Source of the DNA: Neoroseomonas oryzicola
GTDB lineage: Bacteria; Pseudomonadota; Alphaproteobacteria; Acetobacterales; Acetobacteraceae
Assembly (NCBI RefSeq): GCF_012163135.1
Contig: NZ_JAAVUP010000003.1
Coordinates: 276,283 to 340,282, forward strand
Direction of reading: 5' to 3'
Length of the DNA: 64,000 bases
Each line of letters opens with the position of its first letter. The stretch's first letter is position 1. A model generated the notes under the pieces. It saw only the letters and a list, made by a program, of their open reading frames with translations, ran no database searches and was not told the DNA's origin. The position numbers and the translations under genes were made by a program. Positions 1 through 9,980 of the stretch are shown piece after piece.

Positions 1-175
1 TGCCGCGCACGTCATGGGAGAGGACGACGACGGGCACGCGCTCGGTGCCCTCGGGCAGCCAGAGCTCGCCGGCCATCGCCTGCTGGTTGGAGCCCGTGTA
101 GAGGAACGGATCGGGACGCGGGCCGCTCGAGCAGGCCGCGGCCAGCAGGGCCACGAGAAGCGTCAGCACGCGCAT
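1..175 (-). CDS. Lipoprotein with alpha/beta-hydrolase-like N-terminus (partial)
   Basis: The gene runs off the left edge; only the first 58 codons are present, from an ATG at 175. They encode a lipoprotein signal peptide: MRV, a Leu/Ala-rich core and a lipobox LAAAC with the lipidated Cys at residue 15. The mature start contains GELWLPEGTERVPVVVLSHD, the pattern of a first beta strand plus oxyanion loop of dienelactone-hydrolase-like alpha/beta hydrolases. It is therefore probably a periplasm-facing, membrane-anchored esterase-like enzyme. No catalytic Ser is visible in this part, so the family call is tentative; the lipoprotein call is firm. It lies 52 bp upstream of the trpF stop region, in the same orientation but with no sign of coupling. 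Confidence 0.55.
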   Translation of the reverse strand, partial: MRVLTLLVALLAAACSSGPRPDPFLYTGSNQQAMAGELWLPEGTERVPVVVLSHDVRG

Positions 176-227
176 CGGTCGTTCCTCCGTCGGGTGGCGG
201 AACGGTCCTCCAGCGGCGCGGGCCGCG

Positions 228-866
228 TCAACCCTTCGCGGCGGCGATGAAGGCGCGGATCAGCGCGGCGTCCTTCACGCCGCGGGATCGCTCGACGCCG
301 GAGGAGACGTCGACGCCCGGCGCCTGCGCGGTGCTGATGGCCTCAGCGACGTTGGCCGCCGTCAGGCCGCCTGCGAGCAGCCAGGGCTTCGGGATGGTCC
401 GGCCTGCCAGCAGGCGCCATTCGAACGGCTGCGCGTTGCCGCCGGGCAGCAGACTGCCGGGCGGCGGATGGGCGTCGAAGAGGAAGCGGTCGACGACCTC
501 GGCGAAGGCAGGGACGGCGGCGAAATCGGCCTCGGTATCGATGCCCATCGCCTTCATCACCGGGGTGGCGAAGCGAGCGCGGATGGCTGCGGCGCGTTCG
601 GGCGTCTCATTGCCCTGGAGCTGGATCAGGTCGAGGGGGATTTCGGCCAGCACGGCGGCGATGTCGTCGTCAGTGGGATCGACGAAGAGGCCGGTGCGGA
701 TCGGGCCGCCGGCGTGGCGGCTGGAGAGGGCGCGGGCCTCGGCCGGGCGGATCACGCGCGGCGAGGGGGGAAAGAAGACGAAGCCGATGAGGTCGGCGCC
801 GGCCTCGACGGCGGCGTCGAAGGCGTCGGCGCTGCGGATGCCGCAGATTTTCACCTCGACGGTCAT
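228..866 (-). CDS. trpF: Phosphoribosylanthranilate isomerase
   Basis: Catalyses the Amadori rearrangement of phosphoribosylanthranilate to CdRP in cytoplasmic tryptophan biosynthesis. The 212-residue single-domain TIM barrel has the hallmark start KICGIR, with catalytic Cys7 on strand 1. It also has LIGFVFFPPSPR on strand 2, the phosphate-binding LLAGGL motif and the closing GVDVSSGVE strand. The ATG at 866 was chosen because KICGI must lie within the first ten residues; the reading frame stays open further upstream only over pyrF. It sits 5 bp after the pyrF stop on the same strand, so the two are probably co-transcribed. In many alphaproteobacteria trpF is next to trpB; here it ends the rpsA-ihfB-pyrF chain. 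Confidence 0.97.
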   Translation of the reverse strand: MTVEVKICGIRSADAFDAAVEAGADLIGFVFFPPSPRVIRPAEARALSSRHAGGPIRTGLFVDPTDDDIAAVLAEIPLDLIQLQGNETPERAAAIRARFATPVMKAMGIDTEADFAAVPAFAEVVDRFLFDAHPPPGSLLPGGNAQPFEWRLLAGRTIPKPWLLAGGLTAANVAEAISTAQAPGVDVSSGVERSRGVKDAALIRAFIAAAKG

Positions 867-871
867 GGCGT

Positions 872-1585
872 TCAGCCCGGGATCGAGGCGGCGATGGCCG
901 CGGCGGCGACGGCGGGGTCGGGCGCGCCGGTGATGGGGCGGCCGACGACGATCCAGTCCGCACCCGCGGCGACCGCCTCGGCCGGGGTCGCGACGCGGGC
1001 CTGGTCGCCGGCATCGCTGCCGGCGGGGCGCACGCCCGGGACCACAAGCGCCGGGCCGGGGCCGAGGTCGGCGCGCAGCAGCGCCGCTTCCTGCGGGCTG
1101 CACACCAGCCCGTCCGCACCAGCCGCGACGGCCATCCTCGCGAGGCGCCGCACCTGCTCGGCCGGCGTGTCGGCGACGCCGGTCGCAGCCAGCGCCGCGG
1201 CATCCATGCTGGTGAGCACCGTCACGGCGAGCAGGATCGGGCGGTCGGCGCCGGCCTTCTCGGCTTCCGCGCGCGCGGCGGCGATCATGGCCGGGCCGCC
1301 GCCGGCATGCAGCGTCACCATCGCCGGGCGCAGCGGCAGCAGCGAGCGCAGCGCGCCCGCCACCGTGTTCGGGATGTCGTGCAGCTTCACGTCGAGGAAG
1401 ACCGGCGCGTGCCGGGCGATCGCCGCGACCGCCGGCCCGCCGGCCGCACAGAACAGCTCGAGCCCGACCTTCAGCACGCCGCAGCGGCCCGCCAGCGCGG
1501 CCGCCAGCGCCTCGGCGCGCGCGAGGTCGCCGGTATCGAGCGCGGGGATGATCCGCGCCGCGCCGCCCGTCGGTTTCGCGAGCAT
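872..1585 (-). CDS. pyrF: Orotidine 5'-phosphate decarboxylase
   Basis: Last step of de novo UMP synthesis: decarboxylation of OMP. At 237 residues it has the usual bacterial length. Visible motifs are the strand-1 ALDTGD, the substrate Lys in LKVGLELF, the catalytic Asp-Lys-Asp network in [12 protein letters not shown] and the phosphate-binding VVGRPITGA near the C-terminus. The ATG at 1585 overlaps the stop of the upstream LapA-like gene (TGATG), which fixes the start and suggests translational coupling. It lies between that gene and trpF in one minus-strand run. Longer upstream reading in this frame is antisense noise over the neighbour. Confidence 0.96.
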   Translation of the reverse strand: MLAKPTGGAARIIPALDTGDLARAEALAAALAGRCGVLKVGLELFCAAGGPAVAAIARHAPVFLDVKLHDIPNTVAGALRSLLPLRPAMVTLHAGGGPAMIAAARAEAEKAGADRPILLAVTVLTSMDAAALAATGVADTPAEQVRRLARMAVAAGADGLVCSPQEAALLRADLGPGPALVVPGVRPAGSDAGDQARVATPAEAVAAGADWIVVGRPITGAPDPAVAAAAIAASIPG

Positions 1586-1893
1586 CAGGCCGGTCCCGCC
1601 AGGCGATCGGCGGCCGCGGCCTTCTCGGCGGCGTGGATGCGGTCGATCTCGCTTTGCAGGGCGGTGGCGCGGCGCTGCGCCGACCAGCCGCGGCGGCGTG
1701 CCGGCAAATCCGCCAGCCAGACGATCAGGGCGCCGAGCAGGAAGGCCACCGCCGCGGGCAGCAGCACGGCGAGCGAGACGGGCGCCGTCCAGGTCACGTC
1801 GAAGGGCCACAGGCGCAGTTCCACCGGCTGCCGGTTCGACAGCGCGAACAGCACGACCAGCGCGGCCAGCGGGATGAAGAGGAGCAGGCGCAT
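1585..1893 (-). CDS. LapA-domain (DUF1049) membrane protein
   Basis: A 102-residue inner-membrane protein with two hydrophobic segments (about residues 2-20 and 38-62), the motif [15 protein letters not shown] between them, and a charged Ala-rich cytoplasmic tail likely to be helical. This is the layout of the lipopolysaccharide assembly protein A domain. Its position directly after ihfB and before pyrF is a conserved gene order in alphaproteobacteria, which supports the call. Both ends overlap neighbours by one base (TGATG at 1893-1895 and at 1585-1587), so ihfB, this gene and pyrF are translationally coupled. In E. coli LapA/LapB control LpxC turnover; no lapB lies here, so the role is not certain. 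Confidence 0.85.
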   Translation of the reverse strand: MRLLLFIPLAALVVLFALSNRQPVELRLWPFDVTWTAPVSLAVLLPAAVAFLLGALIVWLADLPARRRGWSAQRRATALQSEIDRIHAAEKAAAADRLAGPA

Positions 1894-2216
1894 CAGGCCG
1901 TCGCGCGCGCCGGCGCGCGCCGCGCCGGGGGCGTCGCGCCCTTGTTGATGCGTTCGCGCAGTTCCTTGCCCGGCTTGAAGTAGGGGACGGACTTGGCGGA
2001 GACCTCCACCGTCTCCCCGGTGCGGGGGTTCCGCCCGGTGCGCGGGTCGCGCGCCTTGATCGAGAAGGCACCGAAGCCGCGCAACTCCACCCGGTCCCCG
2101 CGCGCGAGGGCGGCGGTGATCTCCTCGAAGATGGTGCTGACGATCAGCTCCACGTCCGGCTGGCGCAGGTGGGGATTGGCACCTGCGAGGTGCGCGATCA
2201 GCTCGGATTTGGTCAT
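1893..2216 (-). CDS. ihfB: Integration host factor beta subunit
   Basis: Nucleoid-associated DNA-bending protein that pairs with IHF-alpha. The 107 residues begin [11 protein letters not shown] and carry the HU/IHF signature [20 protein letters not shown], whose Pro lies at the tip of the DNA-intercalating beta arm, followed by [15 protein letters not shown]. The FKPGKELR end and the position downstream of rpsA/sppA favour the beta subunit over HU. A short Arg/Ala-rich tail of about 12 residues extends past the usual end, which is common in GC-rich alphaproteobacteria. The ATG at 2216 begins the conserved N-terminus; the open frame further upstream has no homologous sequence. It overlaps the LapA-like gene by one base. 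Confidence 0.95.
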   Translation of the reverse strand: MTKSELIAHLAGANPHLRQPDVELIVSTIFEEITAALARGDRVELRGFGAFSIKARDPRTGRNPRTGETVEVSAKSVPYFKPGKELRERINKGATPPARRAPARATA

Positions 2217-2268
2217 GCGTGGCCTTCCCTCGGTCGCGGCTTCGACATGCCGCGCTGCGCTTCCCGCG

Positions 2269-3183
2269 TCAGGGCCGAGGCTGCCAAACGGCGCGGGGGG
2301 CGTCAACGCCAAGCCATTCCGACAAAAGGGTTTTCATCATGCTCTCGGTCACCTGGGAGACCAGGCGTTCCGCGGTGCCGCGGGTCTGCACGTCGCGGAT
2401 GGGCAGGGATTCCGGCACCTGGCGCTCGGCGGCCAGCCAGGCGCGGGCTTCGCGTTCCCCGCCGATGGCGTCGACCAGCCCCGCTTCGAGCGCCTGGCGG
2501 CCGGTGAAGACGCGGCCATCGGCGTAGGTCCGCACGCGCGCGGCCTCCATGTGCCGCCCGGCGGCGACCATGTCGACGAATTGTGAATGCAGATCCTGGA
2601 TCACGCGGTCGAGCGCGGCGCGGCCTTCCTCGGTGAGCGGACGGAACAGGCTCGGCTGGTCCTTGAGCGGGCCCGAGGCGATGGTCAGCGGGCGGATGCC
2701 GGCGCGTTCCATGAGTTCCGAGATGTCGAAGGACTGCAGCAGCACGCCGATCGACCCGGTGACGGTCGCTTCGCGCGCGAAGACGCGCTGCGCCGGCATC
2801 GCGATCATGTAGCCGGCGGAGGCCGCCGTCGCGCCCATCACGGCGACGACCGGCTTGCGCTCGGCGATGCGGCGGAGCGCTGCGTGCAGCGCCTCACCGC
2901 CCGCCATGGTGCCGCCGGGGCTGTCGATGGCGACGACGACCGCGCGGACGGCGTTGTCCGTCGCGGCGCGGTCGAGCGCCTGCAGGAGGCGGCGATCCTC
3001 GGTGATGGTGCCCGAGACCGGCAGGCGCAGGACGTGTTGGCCGCCGGGCAGCGCGCCGGGCGCCTGCATCGCCGCGGCGATGCCGAGGGCGCCGAAGAAG
3101 ACGGCGATCGCGACCAGACGCCAGAAGGTCAGGCGCCGGCGAAGGCGGCGACGGTCGGCGAGGAGGTCGGCTTCGAGGGACAT
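2269..3183 (-). CDS. sppA: Signal peptide peptidase, short SppA (S49 family)
   Basis: Membrane-anchored serine protease that degrades cleaved signal peptides. The 304-residue protein has an Arg-rich N-terminus, one transmembrane helix at about residues 21-40 and a periplasmic S49 domain. That domain contains [13 protein letters not shown], the nucleophile region [19 protein letters not shown] and the SGPLKDQPS segment carrying the general-base Lys. The length matches the half-size SppA of Bacillus type rather than the double-length E. coli enzyme. The ATG at 3183 gives [13 protein letters not shown] directly ahead of the membrane helix. It lies between rpsA and ihfB, a conserved location. The 52 bp to ihfB contain no terminator-like hairpin, so read-through is plausible. 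Confidence 0.93.
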   Translation of the reverse strand: MSLEADLLADRRRLRRRLTFWRLVAIAVFFGALGIAAAMQAPGALPGGQHVLRLPVSGTITEDRRLLQALDRAATDNAVRAVVVAIDSPGGTMAGGEALHAALRRIAERKPVVAVMGATAASAGYMIAMPAQRVFAREATVTGSIGVLLQSFDISELMERAGIRPLTIASGPLKDQPSLFRPLTEEGRAALDRVIQDLHSQFVDMVAAGRHMEAARVRTYADGRVFTGRQALEAGLVDAIGGEREARAWLAAERQVPESLPIRDVQTRGTAERLVSQVTESMMKTLLSEWLGVDAPRAVWQPRP

Positions 3184-3256
3184 GTCGCCTGAATGGCGAT
3201 GCGCGGCGGGCGGGGCAAGGGGCGAGAGGGGCCTTGCCCCCCTCGCGCTCCCCCCA

Positions 3257-3278
3257 CCAAAGGCCGAAAGGCCTTTGG
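3257..3278. repeat. REP-like palindrome (copy 1)
   Basis: Perfect 9-bp inverted repeat CCAAAGGCC / GGCCTTTGG with a GAAA tetraloop, followed by GAACC. It is preceded at about 3220-3250 by a second GC-rich hairpin (GAGGGGC-type arms). The same two-hairpin layout recurs at 7452-7602 and, degraded, near 11700. Confidence 0.85.
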
Positions 3279-3323
3279 GAACCATCACGGGGTGCTTCGC
3301 GCGACGGGTGGTGCCGCCCCCCG

Positions 3324-3360
3324 AAAACGAAAAACCCCCGGGGCGTCGCCGCCCCGGGGG
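3324..3360 (-). terminator. Rho-independent terminator of rpsA
   Basis: A 10-bp perfect stem (3335-3344 with 3351-3360, CCCCCGGGGC / GCCCCGGGGG) and a 6-nt loop are followed on the minus strand by TTTTT and TTTT. It lies 32 bp beyond the rpsA stop and is the clearest intrinsic terminator in the window. Confidence 0.9.
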
Positions 3361-3392
3361 TCCAAGCCGTCACGCCGTGAGGCGTTCCTGGA

Positions 3393-5105
3393 TCACTCCT
3401 CGCCGGCCATCTCGCGACGGCGGCGGATCGCCGCGCCGAGGATGTCGCCGAGCGACGCGCCGGAGTCGGCCGAACCGTACTCCTTCATCGCCTCGCGCTC
3501 CTCCTCGACTTCCTTGCCCTTGATGGTCAGGGCGAGGCGGCGGGCGGCGCGGTCCACGGCGGTCACCTTCGCGTCGACCTTCTCGCCGATCGCGAACTTG
3601 TCCGGACGCTGGTCGGCGCGGTCACGGGCGAGCTCGGCGCGGCGGATGAAGCCGGTCAGCACGTCGTCGACCTTCACCTCGATGCCGTTCGCCTCGACCT
3701 TCGTCACCACGCAGGTGACGATGTCGCCCTTGCGGACGCGGTCCAGCACCTCGGCGGCCGGGTCGGCCTCGAGCTGCTTGATGCCGAGGGAGATGCGCTC
3801 CTTCTCGACGTCCACGTCGAGCACCTTCGCCTTGACGATCTGGCCCTTGGTGTAGGCCTGCATCGCCACTTCGCCGGGCTGGTCCCAGGACAGGTCGGAC
3901 ATGTGGACCATGCCGTCGATGTCCGGGCCGACGCCGATGAACAGGCCGAACTCGGTGATGTTGCGGATCTCGCCCTCGATGATGTTCCCCGGCGGATGCG
4001 CCTCGAGGAACAGCTCCCAGGGGTTGCCCTGCGCCTGCTTGAGGCCGAGCGAGATGCGGCGCTTCGGCTCGTCCACGTCGAGGATCATCACGTCCACCTG
4101 CTCGGAGGTCGCGACGATCTTGCCCGGATGGACGTTCTTCTTCGTCCAGGACATCTCGCTGACGTGCACGAGGCCCTCGACGCCCGGCTCCAGCTCCACG
4201 AAGGCGCCGTAGTCGGTGATGTTCGTCACGCGGCCGGAGAACTTCGCGTTCACCGGGTACTTCAGCGCCACGCCGTCCCACGGATCCGACATCAGCTGCT
4301 TCATGCCGAGGCTGATGCGCTGGGTCTCCGGGTTGAAGCGGATGACCTGCACCTTCACCGGCTGGCCGATGGTGAGCGCCTCGGAGGGGTGGTTGATGCG
4401 GCGCCAGGCGATGTCGGTGACGTGCAGCAGGCCGTCGACGCCGCCCAGGTCCACGAAGGCGCCGTAGTCGGTGATGTTCTTCACCACGCCGTCGAGGATC
4501 ATGCCTTCCTTGAGGCCCTGGATCAGCTCGGAGCGCTGCTCCGCACGCGTCTCCTCGAGCACCGCGCGGCGCGAGACGACGATGTTGCCGCGGGCGCGAT
4601 CCATCTTGAGGATCTGGAAGGGCTGGGGCGAACCCATCAGCGGGCCGACGTCGCGCACGGGGCGGATGTCGACCTGCGAGCCCGGAAGGAAGGCCACCGC
4701 ACCGCCGAGGTCGACGGTGAAGCCGCCCTTCACGCGGCCGAAGATCACGCCGTTCACCCGCTGGTTGGCGGTGAAGGACTTCTCGAGGTTCGTCCAGGCT
4801 TCCTCGCGCCGCGCCTTTTCGCGCGACAGCACGATGGAACCGTCACGGTCCTCGTAGCGCTCGACGAAGAGCTCGATCAGGTCGCCGGGCTTCACCTCGG
4901 GCTTGGCGCCGGGGGCGGCGAATTCCTTGAGGGGCACGCGCCCCTCGCTCTTGAGGCCGACGTCGACGACCGCGACATCATCGTCCACCCGGACGACGCG
5001 GCCCGTGACGACGGAGCCGGCGAAGCCGGTGTCGGGGCCAAGCGTGGCATCGAGAAGGGCGGCGAAATCCTCGCTGCCCGCGCGGTCGGCGGTAATGGTG
5101 GCCAT
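3393..5105 (-). CDS. rpsA: 30S ribosomal protein S1
   Basis: RNA-binding ribosomal protein that captures mRNA on the 30S subunit. The 570 residues contain six S1 (OB-fold) repeats, roughly at residues 35-100, 120-185, 205-275, 290-360, 375-445 and 460-530. Repeated signatures such as GVVKNITDYGAFVDLGGVDG, HVTDIAWRRINHPSEAL and VEKERISLGIKQL are clear in repeats 3-5. The ATG at 5105 gives MATITADRAGSEDFAALLD, typical of alphaproteobacterial S1. The acidic C-terminus ends REMAGEE. A strong terminator follows. The cmk gene that often precedes rpsA is not adjacent; a polyamine-type transporter lies upstream instead. Confidence 0.98.
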   Translation of the reverse strand: MATITADRAGSEDFAALLDATLGPDTGFAGSVVTGRVVRVDDDVAVVDVGLKSEGRVPLKEFAAPGAKPEVKPGDLIELFVERYEDRDGSIVLSREKARREEAWTNLEKSFTANQRVNGVIFGRVKGGFTVDLGGAVAFLPGSQVDIRPVRDVGPLMGSPQPFQILKMDRARGNIVVSRRAVLEETRAEQRSELIQGLKEGMILDGVVKNITDYGAFVDLGGVDGLLHVTDIAWRRINHPSEALTIGQPVKVQVIRFNPETQRISLGMKQLMSDPWDGVALKYPVNAKFSGRVTNITDYGAFVELEPGVEGLVHVSEMSWTKKNVHPGKIVATSEQVDVMILDVDEPKRRISLGLKQAQGNPWELFLEAHPPGNIIEGEIRNITEFGLFIGVGPDIDGMVHMSDLSWDQPGEVAMQAYTKGQIVKAKVLDVDVEKERISLGIKQLEADPAAEVLDRVRKGDIVTCVVTKVEANGIEVKVDDVLTGFIRRAELARDRADQRPDKFAIGEKVDAKVTAVDRAARRLALTIKGKEVEEEREAMKEYGSADSGASLGDILGAAIRRRREMAGEE

Positions 5106-5476
5106 GCAGTCCTGTGCTTTCCGGTGTCTCCCGCCACAGCGCGGCGGGGGATGCGGCTTGCGCGCCCGCCTGTCGCGGGAACGACTTGGCCCGGCGCGCC
5201 TTCAGCGGCAGCAGATCCGGACCCGGATGGGTGGGCGCGTCACGGTTCGCCCGGTTCCGGCCCCCCGAAAGGGGCGTGTCTTTCGGAATCAGAAAGACTG
5301 CGGGCGCTTAGGCTTCCGGGGGGGAAGAGTCAAGAAGAACGGGGGAGTGAACTCCCCTGGGCCCCCACCTTTTTCTGTGACTCCGCCCTCGATCCCGGCC
5401 ATCGGGCATGCCGCGGCGGCCAACGCGGCCTCCCGGGGGTTTGCGCCCGTCGCCCGAGGGCACGAAAAGGCCGCGT
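5106..5476. other. Intergenic region: rpsA leader and potC 3' end
   Basis: No gene is recognised in these 371 bp. The half next to 5105 must hold the rpsA promoter and leader on the minus strand; no clear -35/-10 pair was identified by eye. A hairpin GGGGAG-TGAA-CTCCCC lies at 5342-5357 and may end the transporter operon that stops at 5477. Confidence 0.5.
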
Positions 5477-6262
5477 TCAGCCCTGGACGCGCCGCCGCCC
5501 GCGCGCCTGCAGCCAGGCAACCGCCAGCAGCAGCAGCACCGACATCACCACCAGCATCGCCGCCGCCGCCGTCGTCGTCAGGCTGATCTGGTCGTTCAAG
5601 CCGGAGAACATCTGCCGCGGCAGCGTCCGTTGCGCCGGGCCGGCGATGAACAGGGCGACCACCACCTCATCCAGCGACGTTGCGAAGGCGAAGACCGCTC
5701 CCGCCGCCACGCCCGGGGCGATCTGCGGCAGGCAGACGCGGAAGAAGGCCCGCACCGGTCCCGCCCCGCAGGCCGCCGCGGCACGCAGCTGCACGGGGTC
5801 GAAGGCCTCGAGCGAGGCCAGCACCGTCACCACCACGAAGGGCACGCCCAGCATGGCATGGGCGATCACCAGCCCCGTATGGGTCGCGACCAGCCCCAGC
5901 GGGCCGAAGGCCAGCAGCAGCGCGACGGCCACCACGATCACCGGCACCACCATCGGCGCCAGCACGATGCCCATCGCCACCGCCCGGAAGGCGCCCGTCA
6001 TGCGCCACAGCCCGAAGGCCGCCGGCGTGCCCAGCAAGGTCGCCAGCGCCGCCGCCGCCGTGCCGATCCCCATCGAGTTCCAGAAGGCCGGCAGCCAGAA
6101 GGGGGAGGCGAAGAAATCCTCGTACCAGCGCAGCGACAGCCCCGGCAGCGGGTAGAACAGGAAGGACCCGGCCGAGAAGGACAGCGGCAGGATCGCCACG
6201 ATCGGGGCGACCAGGAACAGCGCCACCAGCACGCCCAGCGCCCAGAGGATCCCCCGCGCCAT
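5477..6262 (-). CDS. ABC transporter permease, PotC-like
   Basis: Inner-membrane subunit of a spermidine/putrescine-type (MOI family) importer. The 261 residues have about six hydrophobic segments and the EAA-loop signature AACGAGPVRAFFRVCLPQIA, which contacts the ATPase. The start MARGILWALGVLVALFLVAPI is a first membrane helix. The ATG at 6262 overlaps the stop of the PotB-like gene (TGATG), so the two permeases are coupled. It is the last gene of the minus-strand operon potA-potD-potB-potC. The substrate cannot be read from the sequence; polyamines are the usual ligands but related systems take other small cations or organic acids. Confidence 0.9.
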   Translation of the reverse strand: MARGILWALGVLVALFLVAPIVAILPLSFSAGSFLFYPLPGLSLRWYEDFFASPFWLPAFWNSMGIGTAAAALATLLGTPAAFGLWRMTGAFRAVAMGIVLAPMVVPVIVVAVALLLAFGPLGLVATHTGLVIAHAMLGVPFVVVTVLASLEAFDPVQLRAAAACGAGPVRAFFRVCLPQIAPGVAAGAVFAFATSLDEVVVALFIAGPAQRTLPRQMFSGLNDQISLTTTAAAAMLVVMSVLLLLAVAWLQARGRRRVQG

Positions 6263-7443
6263 CACGCCGCCCCCGGCCGGCGGAACCCCGCCAACCGTCC
6301 GTACAGCGCCACGCACAGCCCGACCGCGACCAGCAGCATGATCGACAGGGCGGCCGCCAGGCCCCAGTTCACGCTGCGCGTCGCATAGAAGCCGACGAAC
6401 CACGCGAGCATCTGGTCGTTCGGTCCGCCGAGCAGCGCCGGCGTCACGTAGAAGCCCAGCGCCTGGATGAAGACCAGGATGCACCCCGCCCCCACCCCGG
6501 GGAGCGACAGCGGCAGCGTCACCCGCAGGAACACGCGCCAAGGTGCGGCGCCGAGCGAGGCCGCCGCCCGCGGCAGCCGCGGATCGAGCCCCCGGAACGC
6601 CGCGACCAGCGGCAGCACCATGAAGGGCAGCAGGATGTGCACCATCCCGAGCACCACGGCGAAGCGGTTCATCAGCAGCGGCAGCGGGGCGTCGACGATC
6701 CCGCTCGCCTGCAGCGCCGCGTTCACGATCCCTTCCCGCTGCAGCAGCACCATCCAGGCGGCCGTCCGCACCACCAGGGAGATCCAGAAGGGCAGCATCA
6801 CCGCCGCCAGCAGCAGCGTCGCCGGCAGGCCGCGCGCCGTCGCGATCAGCCAGGCGAGCGGCCAGCCCAGCGCCAGGCAGACCGCCGTGACCAGCAGGGA
6901 TATCCAAAGGCTGCGCAGCAGCACCGCGCGGAAGATGCGGGTGTCCTCCGGCGCCTGCCCGATCGCCCCGGTCGCGTCCTGCCGGAGGTCGAGCGCGGCG
7001 AGCACATGGAAGGAGGACATCGGCCCGCCGGCGCGCGCGATGGCACCCCAGGTCTCGGGGGCGGCCCATTCCTCGCTGATGGCGAGGACGGCGGCGCGGG
7101 CGCTGCCCTCGAAGGGCGCTTCCACACGGCGGGCGGTCATCGGCAGCAGGCCGCGGAAGCCGGGGCGGTCGGCGTTCAGCCGCGCGGCGGCGCGGGGGAT
7201 GGCGCCGCGGTCGCCGCTGCGGGCGGCGCGCAGATCCTCGACCAGGGCGGCGAAGGCTTCCTCCCCGGGCGTGCCGGTGCCGTTCCACGACGCCAGCGCG
7301 ACGACGGTGCGCGGCAGGACGGGACGGACCTCGTCATCCGTCACGCCGCGCCAGAGGAAGGCGCCGATCGGGGCGACGAAGGTCACCAGCAGGAACAGCA
7401 ACAGGGGCGCGGTGAGCACGGCCGCGCCGAAGGGGCGCCTCAC
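6262..7443 (-). CDS. ABC transporter permease, PotB-like, with large periplasmic insertion
   Basis: Partner permease of the PotC-like protein. At 393 residues it is about 100 longer than E. coli PotB. After the first membrane helix (residues 8-28) come about 130 non-membrane residues before the next helix (LLRSLWISLLVTAVCLALGW). Such an insertion is known in alphaproteobacterial members of this family and would lie in the periplasm. The EAA loop is AAASLGAAPWRVFLRVTLP. Translation starts at a GTG (7443-7441); no better ATG precedes the first helix. The gene is coupled to potC by TGATG and separated from potD by 160 bp holding the paired palindromes. Confidence 0.9.
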   Translation of the reverse strand: MRRPFGAAVLTAPLLLFLLVTFVAPIGAFLWRGVTDDEVRPVLPRTVVALASWNGTGTPGEEAFAALVEDLRAARSGDRGAIPRAAARLNADRPGFRGLLPMTARRVEAPFEGSARAAVLAISEEWAAPETWGAIARAGGPMSSFHVLAALDLRQDATGAIGQAPEDTRIFRAVLLRSLWISLLVTAVCLALGWPLAWLIATARGLPATLLLAAVMLPFWISLVVRTAAWMVLLQREGIVNAALQASGIVDAPLPLLMNRFAVVLGMVHILLPFMVLPLVAAFRGLDPRLPRAAASLGAAPWRVFLRVTLPLSLPGVGAGCILVFIQALGFYVTPALLGGPNDQMLAWFVGFYATRSVNWGLAAALSIMLLVAVGLCVALYGRLAGFRRPGAA

Positions 7444-7451
7444 GGGGCGTC

Positions 7452-7602
7452 CCGGAGAGGGGCGCCGCCCCTCTCCGGACCTCTCCCTGCCAAAGGCCTA
7501 AGGGCCTTTGGGAACCGATACCTGGCGCCGGGACCCCGAAACTGGTTTCCAAAGGCCCTTCGGCCTTTGGCGGGGTGGCCCGGAGGGGCAGGGCCCCTCC
7601 GG
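7452..7602. repeat. Symmetrical four-hairpin REP/BIME-like element
   Basis: Four perfect hairpins arranged as X-Y-Y'-X'. X has a 12-bp stem (7452-7463 / 7467-7478, CCGGAGAGGGGC). Y is a 9-bp stem at 7490-7511 (CCAAAGGCC, loop TAAG). Y' is at 7549-7570 with the same arms and a CTTC loop. X' is a 10-bp stem at 7580-7589 / 7593-7602. GAACC after Y and GGTTT before Y' face each other, so the whole 151 bp form a large imperfect inverted repeat between potD and potB. It may act on mRNA stability or differential expression within the operon, as BIMEs do in enterobacteria; that role is inference. Confidence 0.85.
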
Positions 7603-7603
7603 A

Positions 7604-8647
7604 TCAGCGCGACACCCACGTGTTGAACCGCTGCGTCAGCCGGTCGAGGTTGTCGAGCCAGAACCGGTCGCTCAGCTGCAGCGCGTTCGCGATGTTCTGT
7701 GGCGCCGTCGGCAAGTTCGCGAGCACCTCGGCCGGCAGGCGCTCGTTCACGCCCTTGGCCGTCACGCCGTAGGGGATCTTCGGCGGCAGCGCGGCCTGGA
7801 CCGCGGGCTGGCCGACGAACTTCAGGAACTCGACCGCCTTCGCCTTGTTCGGGCTGCCCTTCATGATCACCCAGGAATCCAGGGTGAAGATGTTGTTGGT
7901 CCAGACGATCGCGAAGTTGCGCCCATCGGTCGCGTTGGCCGCCGAGATGCGGCCGTTGTAGGCGACGGTCAGCGCGACCTCCCCGGCCGCGAGCCACTGC
8001 GGCGGCTGCGAGCCGCGCTCGAACCAGGCGATGTCGGCCTTGATGGAATCGAGCTTGCGGAAGGCGCGGTCCACGCCGGCGGGGGTGCCGAGCACCTCAT
8101 AGACCTGCGCCGGGGCCACGCCGTCGGCCATCAGCGCCATTTCCAGCGTCGTCTTGGGGCCCTTGCGCATGCCGCGCTTGCCGGGGAAGCGCGCGGTGTC
8201 GAAGAAATCCGCCCAGTTCGCCGGGCCCTGCGCCATGCGCGCGCGGTCATAGGCGATGATGAAGGAATAGAGGATCGCGCCGACGCCGTAGTCGTTCACC
8301 GCTTCGGCGATGTAGGCGTCCTTGCCGCCGATCGCGGCCCAGTCCAGCGGCTCGAACAGGCCCTCATCGGCGCCGATCAGCAGTTCCTCGGATTCGACCT
8401 GCACCACGTCCCAGGTGTTGGCGCCCGAGGCGATGCGGGACCGGAGCACGCCGATGCCGCCGTCCCAGGTTTCCTCGAGCAGGCGGTTGCGCGTCTGCTG
8501 TTGGAAGGGGCGGAAATAGACCTCGCGCTGCGCGTCCTGGTAGGCGCCGCCCCAGGAGACCACCGTCAGGTCGCGGCCCTGCGCCCTGGCGGCGGCGGGC
8601 AGCGCTGCGGCGGCGAGTGCGCCCTTGAGGATCGTGCGGCGGTCCAT
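7604..8647 (-). CDS. Extracellular solute-binding protein, PotD-like
   Basis: Periplasmic ligand-binding subunit of the neighbouring ABC importer. The 347 residues start MDRRTILKGALAAAALPAAARAQ. The twin Arg plus hydrophobic stretch and AxA cleavage site indicate export, possibly by Tat. The mature part starts DLTVVSWGGAYQDAQREVYF, the standard opening of the PotD/PotF family, and carries NIFTLDSWVIMKGSPNKAKA near the C-terminus. In operon order it follows potA (147-bp gap) and precedes the permeases. Relatives bind spermidine, putrescine, aminobutyrate or other small organic solutes; the ligand is not deducible here. Confidence 0.92.
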   Translation of the reverse strand: MDRRTILKGALAAAALPAAARAQGRDLTVVSWGGAYQDAQREVYFRPFQQQTRNRLLEETWDGGIGVLRSRIASGANTWDVVQVESEELLIGADEGLFEPLDWAAIGGKDAYIAEAVNDYGVGAILYSFIIAYDRARMAQGPANWADFFDTARFPGKRGMRKGPKTTLEMALMADGVAPAQVYEVLGTPAGVDRAFRKLDSIKADIAWFERGSQPPQWLAAGEVALTVAYNGRISAANATDGRNFAIVWTNNIFTLDSWVIMKGSPNKAKAVEFLKFVGQPAVQAALPPKIPYGVTAKGVNERLPAEVLANLPTAPQNIANALQLSDRFWLDNLDRLTQRFNTWVSR

Positions 8648-8794
8648 CTTGCGTCTCCTTCAGTCCCGGCGGGCCGGCAGACTAGAACAATTCTCGATCG
8701 GTCGGCACCGGCCCACGCCCGGATCCGGCGACCGATTCACGATCCTCGCGCCGGGGCGCGTCCCGCTGTCGTTCGCGGCGAGCCGGACCACCGT

Positions 8795-9895
<1,101 letters not shown>

Positions 9896-9980
9896 GGGGC
9901 GATACCTCCGGCGCAGGCGGGGCGCTTGTCAACGCCCGGCCGCGCCGGTAACGCCCCCCGAGCCAAGAGGAGACGCGCCG

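Noticed and set aside
3903..6155. A 750-codon plus-strand frame over rpsA and potC
   Set aside because: It is antisense to six S1 repeats, and its repetitive composition mirrors them.
5477..7288. A single 603-codon PotB-PotC reading
   Set aside because: It runs out of frame across potB and only its last 261 codons match PotC; the two permeases are separate genes joined by a TGATG overlap.
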